Positions 11,740 to 23,080 of a stretch of DNA of 64,000 nt are shown here, in pieces. Origin of the DNA: Amaurobius ferox (taxonomy: Eukaryota; Arthropoda; Arachnida; Araneae; Amaurobiidae); NCBI GenBank assembly GCA_951213105.1, contig OX578153.1:53536520-53600519 (forward strand), read 5' to 3'. Position 1 is the stretch's first letter. Each line of letters opens with the position of its first letter. Position numbers and translations under genes: made by a program. The notes under the pieces are model-generated. The model saw nothing but the letters and a program-made list of their open reading frames with translations. It was not told the origin of the DNA and searched no databases.

Positions 11740-14700
11740 TACTTTCCTTATGCACATAGTATAATGTTTATAAGGAAAGTAATGTGACGGGTTGAAAAAT
11801 CCGAATTCGAGTTTTCGAGAGAGTATGTTTTAAACATCCATGAACACGAATCAAACGTTTTTGAGGTGATGTTTATGTAGAAAACCCAGACCACACGACC
11901 AACCCAAAGGAGGTGATGTTTATGTGTATGTGTGCAAGTATATGTGAGAGTGTGCGTTAGTGAGTCTGTGGAGACGATATCTCACGAACGAATGGAGCCA
12001 CTCGAACGAAATCTGATACAAAACTTACAATCCATGAATAGTGGAATTCTATTATTTTAAAACGCAATCAAGTTTTCAGAACCCCCAAATTTTCGAGTGA
12101 AATTTTGAAAAAATCATCAAAACCTCAAAAAGTTACGGAAATAATCATTTCTTACGTAATTTTAGATTAGGAAACTGTGGTGCGGTAGAGTAAAAAAGTT
12201 GGAATAGTAATTATCATACTACTATTAATGTTAAATTATACTTAATATACATGGCCGTAACTTGGTCGTATTAGTGGAACTCATTATTATTTTATACATT
12301 GCGTTGTTTGCCGGGGATAACCCTCCAATTATTTATGTTGCGCGCGAGTTCTGTAAAAGAATATTAATTAATTTAATACTAAATTGATTGCACCATTTTA
12401 ACTTTAACAGTAAAACATTTATTAACAACATACCATACTTATTAAATTCATTACACAATTATTCATATAATTTCGGAGAGAGACAATATGAGACCATTAC
12501 TAAAATTACCTAAAATGTATTTAAGACATGCTGTATTATTTGAGGAACATATACCTTCAAGGCTGTCTTGTCGTGGTCACCAGCACGTACTTTGCCGATC
12601 ATATTATTAACTCAAAGTGTAATTCGCCGATCATATTATACTGCTGGCATGAACTCTTGTACTTATGTCACTCTCGCTGTCTGTTCTCTGTAAGTATCCT
12701 CGTTCTGTATTTCCGTTCTTATGTCATTCTAGTAGTCGGTCCTTTCTTATAGTTCTTAGGCCATTCTATCTCTATATCTTTCTAAGTGTCGTGCCTCTTA
12801 ATGTCGTGCTATAAATCTGTATTTTTCGCTATATCTTCTTGTGTCTCCTTTTGTTGTGGCTCTTTTGCCTCAGGTCCGATACTCCTCCTTTGCTCTGATT
12901 GGCAGTCTTCACAGCGACGCCACAAGCAACTTCTCCATTGGTCAGCCTTTCCATCCAGTGTCGTTACACCTTTTCTTAAGAGTCCTTCGACCTCTTTTCG
13001 TTTTGACGCCCCTAAATTTATGATTTTAGTTGACCTTTGGGTCCGTGTGTAGAAAATACTGGCTCCAATGAAACTGAAGGTATTGTCTGACATTTCAAAC
13101 ACAATAAATAATGTACATAAAACTGGCTCACAATAACTAGTGTGAGATCTATTTCTGGTCTCACATTATACATTGTATTGTTTTGCCTCTGATAACCTTC
13201 AATTATTTATCTTGTACGTGAATTCTGTAAAAGAATATTAATTATTATAATACTAAAATAATTGCGCCCTTTTAACAACAATTTATGAACAACATAACAT
13301 GCTTATGAAATTCATTACACAATTATTCATATTATTTCGGCGGAGAGAGACAATGTGAGACCTTTATTAAAATTAACTAAAATGTATTTATGACCTAGTA
13401 TATTATTTGAGGAACACATACATTCAGGGCTGTCTTAGCTTGGTCACCAGCACTTACTTCGTCGATCATATTACTGAAATTAACTCAAAGCGTAATTCGC
13501 CGATCAAATTGTACTGCTGGCTCGAACACTCGTACTTATGTCATTCTCTTAGTCTGTTCTCTGTATGTATCCTCGGTCTGTATCGCCTTTCTTATGTCAT
13601 TCTAGTAGTCGGTTCTTTCTCATCGTTCTTAGGTCATTCTATGTCTATATATTTTTAAGTGTCGTGCGTCTTAATGTCGTGCTGTAAGTCTGTATTTCTC
13701 ATTATATCTTCCTCTATCTCCTTTTGTTTTGACTCTTTAGCCTCAGATCCGACACTCCTCCTTTGCTCTGAGTGGCAGTCTTCACAGCGACGCCAGAAGC
13801 ACATTCTCCATTGGTCAGCCTTTCCACACAATGTCGTTACATATTTTCTTAAGAGTGTTTCGACCCCTTCTTGTCTGGACACCCTTAAATTTATGATTTT
13901 AGTTGATCTTTGGTCAGTGGGTCGTAAACATTGGCGTCAATGAGACTGATGGTATTGTGTGACATTTCAGGCACAATAAAAAATATACATAAAACTGTTT
14001 CACAATAACTAGTGTGAGATCTATATCTGGTCTAACGAAAAGGATTGACATAATATTTAGGACGCTAGCATGAACCGTTCTTGAGATAGTAAACATTTTT
14101 CAAATGTATTTATCAAAAAATTACATAAACTAAAAAGAAATAATAACTATTGTGAAATATGTTCATTTTCATATATAATATTATGCGATAAATATGTTGA
14201 CATCATTCTTGTAGATCTAGTTCGTTCCATTCATGAGAAAATATATTTTGGGTAATAGTTTTGTATTTGGACGCCAATATTAATTTATCTACCATAAGAG
14301 CAATCTAGTTTTTCGTCAATAATGCTTGTCTAGATTTTAGCAACTAATTTGGAAGAATGTCGCCATATTGCCGACTTTTTTTAGATGCTGCCAATGTGCT
14401 CCGTTTGCTCTTTACCCCGTTTGTTTGTAACACTTGTTGATACATTTGATGAACTTGTTGAATTATCTAGTGAAGTGTCGCCCCGGATTGACGAACATAT
14501 CATCGAATTGAACAAATTGACTCTAAGTTAATGAAAATGACGCCTAATTTATGAATTTATCATTAAAATAGTTTAATATATGGACTATAATATTTATTGA
14601 GGATGCTATCAATCTTAATAATTGTTTATTTAAATTTGCACGAAATGTATAAATTCAATATTAAAAGCACCGTAGATTTTATGTATAATTTTTAGCTGTA

Positions 14701-14761
14701 AAAGAAATAAATCCATTGCATTATATAAGTAAAGTCATATGCTGCCCACATCAGATTTTTT
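11740..14761 (+). mobile_element. HM1 repeat split by an LTR-like insertion
   Basis: The left part (11740-12174) begins with the HM1 hairpin TACTTTCCTTATG...TATAAGGAAAGTA, then the GAATTCGAGTTTTCGA block, a short TG-rich tract and GGAGACGATATCTCACGAACG. The right part (14037-14761) resumes with GATTGACATAA, the GTTCATTTTCAT and TCGTTCCATTCATGA blocks and the tail CTGCCCACATCAGATTTTTT. The two parts are collinear with intact copies such as 48908-49866. What lies between is therefore an insertion. Confidence 0.75.
12175..14036. mobile_element. insertion made of two ~0.87-kb direct repeats, LTR-like
   Basis: Units 12292-13165 and 13166-14036 are direct repeats, recognisable by TGTAAAAGAATATTAATTA, ATTCATTACACAATTATTCA, GTCGTGC, and CAGTCTTCACAGCGACGCCA in both. 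The first unit ends GGTCTCACA and the second in a decayed form. About 115 extra bases precede the first unit. Possible 4-bp target duplication GAAA at 12171-12174 and 14037-14040. Each unit carries two CCAAT-type words (on the minus strand, GACCAATGGAGAA and GCCAATCAGAGCAAAG), as in retroelement promoters. A minus-strand frame sharing GKADQWR and WRRCEDC is present in both units but has no known domain. No pol or gag is present. Confidence 0.5.
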
Positions 14762-15725
14762 CCTATGCTGCCATAAAAAGGAGATATAAAAGTTCAGATA
14801 AATTTCGAATTTAAAGAAGTTTTAATTAACTCGATTTTAAAGAAATTCTATGTAGTTCTAGATCTTTTTATAACAATGTCGGATTCAAACTATCGTGAAA
14901 ATCGAATAATATGTGAAGCAGCTATCGTCTACACAAAAAATCGACCGCAGGCATACAGACAGACAAACATCACTCTAAAAATAGGCAAAACGTGCTCAGG
15001 TGATCTTAAGCCATAAATTGACATCAAAATCTCGAAATCAAAAATTTTCGTGAAAACAATGCTTTCTCAATACTATGTAATAGAAAGTAAATGCTGTGGT
15101 AGTCATATGTGCCGCAATCTATAATAATAAAGAAAAGGCAATGTCTGTCTGTCACTATAGGCTTAGCGACCGCGCGTCGCAGAACAACGGAATTTGGCAA
15201 TCGGAGACCCGGGGGGGGGGGGGATTTTGACACGCGAAAACCGATTTGTAAATTTTGAAATATTTTTTGTTATTTAATGTTTTATTCGATTTCGAACGTT
15301 TTTTCCGTTTTTCCCTTTTTTTCTCTACCATCCAGACATCGTAGAATAAAACAAACGACCGAAAAGAGCAGACAATTTCGAGTAAAAATATATCAATTTT
15401 AAATGTCAGGGATAAATTCTAATATTTTTTAAAGAGTTTAAAACAAAAGTCACTTTCGTCTAAAAAAAATTAACTTTCGCTTTTATATCCTCGCTTGGCG
15501 AAAAGTATCGATAATTTCGACTAATAATTTACATTTTTAGAAAGCTCGAAGATCAGGCTTACAAGCCCATTCTGGTCAAGAAATAAGACAAAATAGCCGC
15601 ACGATCCGAAATTAAAAAATGTAATGATTTTCAATTTCTCAGCTAATCCACGAACGTAGGGATCGATTTTTCATCCACTTGCGCGCGCAGACGCACGGTG
15701 TTTCTGTGGTGGAGGGGAGGTGGGA
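14762..15725. other. repeat fragments with G-run; HM4-like piece
   Basis: A fragment near 15000-15160 resembles, in inverse orientation, the family at 22205-22400 and 41390-41560 (TTTTCGTGAAAACA, GATGCC-type words, GTCTGTCTGTC). A long G-run lies at about 15211-15223. No gene is supported. Confidence 0.4.
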
Positions 15726-15732
15726 GAGGTTC

Positions 15733-15740
15733 TGACGTCA
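15733..15740 (+). promoter_or_regulatory. CRE-like octamer upstream of THAP exon copy 1
   Basis: A perfect TGACGTCA palindrome, 133 bp before the ATG at 15874 and followed by CTCTATATACG, a possible TATA element. A second TGACGTCA stands near 19326-19333, beside the promoter-like palindrome after copy 4. Function is inferred from sequence only. Confidence 0.4.
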
Positions 15741-15873
15741 CGGTTCTGACTAAGGCTCCTCTATATACGAGCTGACTCATCAAGCATATTGAAGCCCACC
15801 GTAGCTGGAAACGCAATCCACTAGCATTAGCTCTATTCGTATTTCCACTTTAGGAAGTGTTATTGAAATAATT

Positions 15874-16026
15874 ATGGATGGTTATTTTGCACCGAACTGC
15901 TCTAATCATTCTAGAAATGATTTTAGGCTATTTCGTTTTTCTAGAAACGAAGAAAGAAGAAAACAATGGCTAATAAATAATCGGCGCGATAATTGGATGC
16001 CCGATACTGGAGCATACTTATGCGAG
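15874..16026 (+). pseudogene. THAP zinc-finger first exon, copy 1
   Basis: 51 codons from ATG to GAG followed by a good splice donor (GTAAGT at 16027). The protein has FAPNCSNHSR, FRLFRFSRNEERRKQWL and W.P...YLCE. This is the N-terminal part of a THAP C2CH DNA-binding finger: Cys at residue 9, Trp at 32, Pro at 43, Cys at 50. The expected V-H-F with the zinc-binding His would come from exon 2. The first zinc-binding Cys (residue 4, present in copy 4) is Tyr here, so this copy is probably dead. THAP fingers occur in P-element-type transposases and host transcription factors. Which one this was cannot be told from exon 1. Confidence 0.72.
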
Positions 16027-17034
16027 GTAAGTTCTACAATATTCTAATTGAAACTTCTTTTTTTATATAAATTATTTATTTTAAACATTTAATTTATAAT
16101 TTCTGTAACTGTAATATGAGTTATTAATAATTTTTAGTTGTTATAGTTTTAGGACACTTGGTTTGTAATGTAAACATCACCTTGAATGCATTATACTGTC
16201 TTCCAAACCTAGAAGAAAATAGCTTCAAATTATATATATATATAATTTGAAGCTATATATATATATTAAAGATTTATTGCTGTTACACCAATATCTTTCA
16301 AGTTTTATACACTTTGTTGTATTTTTAGATCATAATGAATCACAGAATTGGTGAATCCTACTATCAACAAACTGTCGCCAAGTGGGAAACTTGCCATGTT
16401 ATTGTAATTATGCAAACATAAGCTAAAATGGTAAATAAATCGAAATACGTTTATCATAATAGCTACTTAATGAACAACTATTGTTTGAAAATCTTTGATG
16501 AAAAAAAGCCGAGCTCAATAGGGTTATTATTAGAATTTTCCTCTTTAAATACAAAGTAGTTAACAAACTTTCAAATATGTGAGGCAAACATCCATACATG
16601 CTATTAAAAAACCTTTTATTATGATAAACGTATTTCGATTTATTTACCATTTTAGCTTATGTTTGCATAATTACTATAACATGGCAAGTTTTCCACTTGG
16701 CGACAGTTTGTTGATAGTAGAATTCACCAATTTTGTGATTCATTATAATCTAAAAATACAACAAAGTGTATAAAACTTGAAAGATATTGGTGTAACAGGA
16801 ATAAATCTTTAATATATATATATGTATAATTTGAAGCTATTTACTTCTAGGTTTTGAAGACAGTATAATGTCAAGGTGATGTTTACATTACAAACCAAGT
16901 GTCCTAAGATAAGACTATAACAACTAAAAATCATTAATAATCCATATTACAGTTACAGAAATTATAAAATAAGTGTTTAAAATAAATACTTTATATAAAA
17001 AAAGAAGTTTCAATTAGAATATTGTAGAACTTAC

Positions 17035-17186
17035 CTCGCACAAGTATGCTCAGTACCGGGTATCCAATTATCGCGCCGACTATTTATTAGTCATTGTTTT
17101 CTTCTTTTTTCGTTTCTATGAAAGCGAAATAGCCCAAAACCCTTTCTAGAATGATTAGAGCAGTTCGGTGCAGAACAACCACCCAT
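17035..17186 (-). pseudogene. THAP zinc-finger first exon, copy 2
   Basis: Minus-strand copy beginning MGGCSAPNCSNHSRKGF, with both first cysteines. Trp32 is replaced by a stop (CAA TGA) and one base is missing near the end. The splice donor (reverse complement of ACTTAC, 17029-17034) is kept. It forms the second arm of the inverted repeat. Confidence 0.7.
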
Positions 17187-17239
17187 AATTATTTCAATAA
17201 TACTTCCTAAAGTGAAAATACGAATAGAGTTAATGCTAA

Positions 17240-17370
17240 TGAATTGCGTTTCCAGCTACAGTGGGCTTCAATATGCTTGATGAGTCAGCTCGTATATAAA
17301 GAAGCCTTAGTTCTGACTAAGGCTCCTCTATATATGAGCTGACTCGTCAAGCATATTGAAGCCCACCGAG
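17240..17370. promoter_or_regulatory. palindromic bidirectional promoter-like region between THAP copies 2 and 3
   Basis: Centred near 17310. The left half reads CAATATGCTTGATGAGTCAGC and the right half is its complement, with a TATA-like element in each half (GTATATAAAG and CTCTATATATG). The centre is GCCTTAGTTCTGACTAAGGC. A start-proximal THAP exon lies outward on each side. Related half-palindromes occur at 18848-18950 and 19264-19335. Confidence 0.5.
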
Positions 17371-18010
17371 TCTGAAAGCGTAACCCATTAGCATTAGCTC
17401 TATTCGTATTTCACTTTAGGAAGTACTATTGCAATAATTTTTGGTAAGTGTTCTGCACCAAACTGCTCTAAACATACTAGAACAAGGTTTAAGTAATTTC
17501 GCTTTCCCAGAAATGAAGAGGGAATAAAAAAAATGGCTTATAAATAGTCGGCAGAATCATTTGATAACCGGTACAGAAGCATACTTGTGAAAGCTAAATT
17601 TTACAATATTGTAAATGAAACTTCTATTTTTATATAAAGTATTTATTTTAAACACTCATTTTATAATTTCGGTAAATGTAGTATGTATTATTATTGACTT
17701 TTATTTCTTATAATCTTATCTTAGCAAACGTGGCTTGTAGTCCTGAATTTGCTATTCTTTCTTCCAAACTTAGAAGTATAATTGCTTCAAATTATATATA
17801 TATATTAAAGATTTATTCATGTTACACCAATATCTAATATACGTTTTTTACACTTTATTGCGTTTTTAGAGTATAATGAATCATAAAATTGTTGAATCCT
17901 ACTGTTAACAAACTGTCGCCAAGTGGAAATCTTACCATATTAAAATAATTATGTAAACATAAGCTAAAATGGTAAATAAATCGAAATGCATTTATCATAA
18001 AAGATAATGA
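17311..18010 (+). pseudogene. THAP first-exon unit, copy 3
   Basis: Same promoter, exon and intron order as copy 1. The exon (about 17439-17596) has lost its ATG. It keeps TCTGCACCAAACTGC and ATGGCTTATAAATAG, has several frame-breaking changes, and has no usable donor (TGAAAGCTAAA replaces GAGGTAAGT). The intron part is alignable to about 18010. More decayed than copies 1 and 2. Confidence 0.65.
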
Positions 18011-18890
18011 ATGATCAAATAGGATTTTTTTACTAAAAACTGATAGAAATTATGTCTGAATGACTCGAATTTACTTTGGAATGGCACTGATATTTTCATC
18101 GCCAAAACGATGATTGGCGCCAATCATTTGATGTAAACATTGGTGCTATATTTAGAGGATCTAGTGTTTAGAGGATTCCCACAATATTATCTTTTAAAAT
18201 ACTTCAATTCTTTTGTACTAGGCGTAAAAATATATCGCTTACAATACAGATTTATGTAATTTATTATTGTTATTTGGGTTTTAAATGCTGTATTTATCTT
18301 ATCTATACATCCACAGGTTTATAACAAAATTGCTTCTCTTTAAAATTAAATACATATTTTTATTTGAAAGTGCCCCCCCCCCCCCCCCGGGTAATTCACA
18401 CACTACTATGTATCATCATAAATATATATTTTAAAAATAACTTTTTATTATTTAGTACAGGTATTTCAAATAATTCAAGGTCTTTCTAATCTCATAAGAA
18501 GACCATATTTTATTCTATATAATGTTAGGGCTGTAACAGACGTAAAATAGAAATATACATCAAAGTATTTCATAAATTTTAATAAGACAGGATTTTTGCA
18601 AAAAAATAAAAAGAAAAAAAATGTCCATCTATTTGTTAATCTGCTTATAGAGTGAGGATCATATTTTTGATTCTTGTTAATAAGTGTCGCGTAATTACAA
18701 ATGTTACTCCAATCTAATTTATATTTATAAAAATATAATCCAATTGTAAATTTGCTAATATTAACAAATACCTGTAAAGATCAAGATTTAGAGCATGTAT
18801 TAAACCGCCAAATATAGTAACTCATGTATTTGTAGAAACCTTACTGGACTTCAATATGCTTGATAAGTCAGCCTGTAGTATAGGAGCTCT
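18011..18890. other. intergenic DNA with poly-C run
   Basis: No gene seen. Contains an 18-bp perfect palindrome at 18110-18127 and a C-run at about 18372-18388. Confidence 0.45.
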
Positions 18891-19255
18891 AGTTCTGACT
18901 AAGACTCCTCTATATACGAGCTGACTCATCAAGCATATTGAAGCCCACCGTAGCTGGAAGCGCAGTTCATTAGCATTAGCTGTATCCGTATTTTCACTTT
19001 AAGAAGTACAATTGAAATAGTTATGGGTGGTTGTTCTGCACCGAACTGCTCTAATCATTCTAGAAAGGGTTTTAGGCTATTTTGCTTTCCTAGAAATGAA
19101 GAAAGAAGAAAACAATGGCTAATAAATAATTGGATACCCGGTAATGGAGAATACTTGTGCGAGTTAAGTTCTACAATAATCTAATTAAAACTTCTTTTTT
19201 TATATAAAGTATTTATTTTAAACTCTTATTTTATAATTTCTGTAACTGTAGTATG
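18891..19255 (+). pseudogene. THAP first-exon unit, copy 4
   Basis: The exon is 19023-19163. It starts MGGCSAPNCSNHSRKGF with both N-terminal Cys, keeps RKQWLINN and ends EYLCE. A 12-base in-frame deletion removes four residues before NWIP. The donor site reads GAGTTAAGT instead of GAGGTAAGT. It is the best-preserved protein reading of the four copies but is probably not spliced normally. The promoter half with CTCTATATACG is at about 18905-18950. Confidence 0.68.
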
Positions 19256-19404
19256 GAATCCTATGGGCTTCAATATGCTTGATAAGTCAGCCTGTAGTAG
19301 AGGAGCTCTAGTTCTGACAAGGTTCTGACGTCACGTTCCTGACGCAGTTGCGTCAGATACGCATAGCGAAATCGAGTGGAACATTCGATATTTGTGCCTG
19401 CCAA

Positions 19405-20560
19405 ATAATAAATGTACGTCATTAAACTAAAACAAGCCATCCATTTTATTTGAATAAATTATTCATCCATTTTATTGGAATAAATTATTTTCGAAATAAA
19501 TTACTTTTCATTTCAAATTTCAAGTTGCTTGAAATGCATTTATTAATTTTTTAAAAACATCACTTTTTCTTACAACTCAATCCAAACCTTTCACTTTGTT
19601 GTGTTAGAAGTTTCTTTGGAGCGGATTATCCGTATCAAGATAAGAATTTATTTTACTTCATTATTGTTCATTAAAGAATATAAACTTCTCTTTCTCGTTT
19701 TATAACATTACGTATTAAGTGCATTTACACGTTTATAGTGTATTTCATTTATATTGTTTTAAAATTTTTCTGATTTAAACAGGGGCTATATACTGTTCTG
19801 ATTTAACAGGTTTTCGATTTCTATTCTAGAATTGTATTTAGATTTTTGTTTAATTTGTAAACATTCTATTCAATTTAGAGTTTATTTTAACAGTGAGATA
19901 ATTGCATTATGGGTGTTTATAATTGTGTTTTGTATTTTTATTAAAAACAATAAAGCTTTTAATATATATATACTTAAAGAATGAATGTTTTTTGGTTTTG
20001 GAAAACATTATTTTTCATTTTAAAATTTAATTATTAGTATTAAGGCCATTAAACTAAAACATACCGTCCATTTTATCGGAATACATTATTCATCCATTTT
20101 ATTGAAATAAAAAATTATTTTCCATTTTAAATTTCAATTTGCTTGAAATGCGTTTATTAATTTTTTGAAAATGGCAATTTTTCTTACAATTCAACCCAAA
20201 CCTTTCACTTTGTTGTGTTAGCAGTTGGATTTTGATTGAAGCGGCTTATTCGTTTCAAGATACTTTACTTCATAATTGTTCTTTAAATAACATAAACTTT
20301 TCTTTCTCTTTTTATAACATTACATATTAAGTGTATTTACATGTTTATAGTGTATTTCAATTATTGTGTTTATAGTGTATTGTTATTATTTAAACCGGGG
20401 CTATTTTCGACTTCTCTTCTAGAATTGTATTTAGATTTTTGTTTAATTTGTAAACATTCTATTCTGTTTCGAGTTTATTTTAACAGTGGGCGGCTATTGG
20501 TATTATGGGTGTTTATAATTTTGTTTCGTGTTTTTATTGAAGACACAAATGCCTTAAAAA
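19405..20560 (+). repeat. direct duplication of ~0.52 kb
   Basis: 19415-19955 and 20046-20555 share many exact words, such as CCTTTCACTTTGTTGTGTTA, GTATTTAGATTTTTGTTTAA and TTATGGGTGTTTATAATT. No protein domain is recognised. AATAAA words near the end of the first unit suggest a transcript-like or 3'-terminal sequence, but nothing else supports a gene. Confidence 0.6.
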
Positions 20561-20659
20561 AAAGTCTGCTTAAGTAGGAGAACAAGCCGAAGAAGAAATC
20601 GCGAAAGGAGAGCCGCTGCTCAAGCCGCCGAAAGTGAGGAACATCGTCAATATAGATGG

Positions 20660-21600
20660 CTCGCTGATGCACATTGTGTGTCTGTCTGCCCATTCGTATG
20701 ATGACTGCTATAAAAATGACTTTATCAAAATGAAAATATGTTTCTGATAAGGTCTGAGGGACATACGGGAATGCAAGTGAATAATATCACTCAATTAGTC
20801 TTGGATTGAATTCGGGTTGAAAAAGTGAAATGCATTAAACCTCACGGGACATGAGTTTTCAAACATTATTTAAGCAAAATTAAAATTGCCAATTTGATTC
20901 AAAAAATTTTGGAAGTATGCAAATTATCCAATAAATAAAATTCAGCAAAATATGTTTGATACATTTTTAAATAAAAATTAAAATATTAATTATTCCTATA
21001 TTATACGAAGAAATCACGTGACCTACTTTAAAATAAAATATGGCATCCATCTTTTTTCCCAGTGTAAAAATAGTGATTTTTAAAGCTATTTTACTCTTAT
21101 ATTTAGTGTTGCATCCATCCTACAACCGCTTTTTTTGCTTATTTTCTGTGCATCTATATTCTGTGACATCGCAATTACAATATTTTTGAGTAAACGGTCA
21201 TCAAACTTTAATTATGTCTACAAGGAAGCATAATTTTAATGGGTCATAGTGTAAACAAGTGATTGTAAGATGAGTTGCAAAAGAATTGCAGATTTTTTAA
21301 CAGAAAATTATTTAGCTCTGGAGTCTGAAATAAAAGTGATATGGATGAAATATTCTTTGCTTTTACATAGAGAGCGAGGCGATTTATATTTCGATAACGT
21401 CATTTGAATAAAGTTCATTTTTTTAATGAAGCTTCAAGTACTCAAATATAATAAATTATTGAAGTACCGTGATAATTTAAAATTTATCAGCACTGAGTGT
21501 ATCGCATTTTAGAGATATTTAAATATAATTGCTTTTCAGTTAAAAAGTGTTTCATAATCAATACTTTATGCATGATTGATTTTTCTTTTTTAAATTTAGC
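20660..21600 (-). mobile_element. HM2 repeat, degraded minus copy
   Basis: Matches HM2 in reverse at both ends: GTCTGTCTGCCC and ATCACTCAATTAGT near the start, and GTGTTTCATAATCAATAC and CATGATTGAT near 21550-21585. The terminal hairpin is lost. About 0.4 kb of unrelated or diverged sequence (20960-21385) lies in the middle. Confidence 0.55.
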
Positions 21601-23080
21601 ATTCGATCTGAGGATTTACAGAATACTTTCGAAAATTTAAAAAACTCATTAGATTTTTAAATGTGTTCGAAAACCTCCAAAAAGGAGAGGGAGAGGAGAA
21701 ATAGACCCTGTCTTAAACACGTATCTCCTTGAATTTTCAATCTGAGATCTCGGATTATTTTATAGAATTAAATGTCTTTCAAAGAGAGCTGAGCAACCAC
21801 AACTTCCGATATGCTGATAGGTTTTTTTTCTATAGATATTTAAAAGGCAGACAAACTCCATAAATTAAAAAAATACTCCATAAATTTGCCCCATTTTATA
21901 AATATTCACACCTCAACTTTAGAGATGTGATCATCATTTTTGTTTTTTGGTTGAAGTTAAAAGTTTCAGTCTTGCTGTTTCAGTGTCGAACATTTTAGAA
22001 AATGACAATTTCTTGTTACACAGTTTTTTATTTCGGAATGATGAATAAAGCGTCTTAAAAGTGCTAAATAGATAACCCATCTAGTAAATATACCTTTTAA
22101 TGCAATTTTCGTGATAAGATTTCCTTTCTTTTTATCAAACTAAAGCTAAATATTTTTCAAGGGGCACCATGTTACAAAATTTAGAAGAAGGCCTTGGTAT
22201 TTCTTATACGAATTTTGACAGTATTTTACATTGCCATATTAATATGTAGGATAAGTATAGAGAAAGTATTGTTTTCACGAAAATGTTCGAATTCGAGATT
22301 TCGATGCCGACATATGTTTTAGAACATCTTGAATACGTTATGACTATTTTTGGACGGATAGCCGTCCGTCTGCCTGTCTGTCCATCTTTCATTCTGTATA
22401 TCTGTGGTCAAATTTTGTGTGCAGGTTAGGTGCTCCGATTTTGATGCAATTTTCACGTTGTATTTTCTACTCTGCAAAGAACCTACTGGAGCTATTCGCG
22501 CTAAGCTTCTATCCACTCTTTGTTGCTTTGCGACTTTGACGCCCTCACAGCAGACGCAAAACTTGTTCATAAAGTAATTGCTCGAAAAACTTGTTTATTT
22601 AGTAACCGATAGTGGAAAATGCCCGCTGGTATTTCCTCTAACGACTGTTACAAAATAATCAAAATACTGAATTTCAATTGTGTATCTTGAACAGATTTTG
22701 GACAACATTTTGAATATAAGGCGCTTTTCTTTGTAAGAAAAGCTGATAAATACGGCAATCGCGAGATTTCGAATAAACCTTAAAATATTTGAAAATTTTA
22801 AATTTCATAACTTTTCTTTTAATGATTGCTACAGGATTCTCAGCATACTGAATGTGTGTACTGATTTTCCGTGGAATTTTGATTATAATGCATCATTTAT
22901 GTAAGAAAAAATGAAAAACGGATACTTACGATATTTACTATATTTTAATCGCCATTACAGTTATTTATAGTTCGGCAAAAGAAAAATTTCTGTGTTTTTC
23001 CTTAAGAGTAGCAGTGGAATACTTAATATGGCAATTATTAAGCTTCTTAATTTATCAGTAGACTTTAGAAACAAAAGTAA
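21601..23080. other. AT-rich repeats including an HM4-like fragment
   Basis: 22205-22400 shares GTTTTCACGAAAATGTTCGA and a (CTGT)-type run with 41390-41560. The rest holds no recognisable gene. Confidence 0.4.

Larger units (their letters stand above)
15746..17310. repeat. large inverted repeat of THAP first-exon units (copies 1 and 2)
   Basis: Arms of about 0.7 kb (15746-16463 and 16615-17310) are reverse complements. Both contain promoter, exon and intron sequence, including the blocks TTTGTAATGTAAACATCACC, CACAGAATTGGTGAATCC and CAAACTGTCGCCAAGTGG. The spacer of about 150 bp is unique. The arms differ by scattered substitutions, so the duplication is not recent. Confidence 0.8.

Noticed and set aside
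12809..13882. Possible conserved protein (WRRCEDC, SEQRRS) in the 0.87-kb repeats
   Set aside because: Present only in the two direct repeats, ends differently in each and matches no family known to me; the promoter-like CCAAT words lie in the same stretch.
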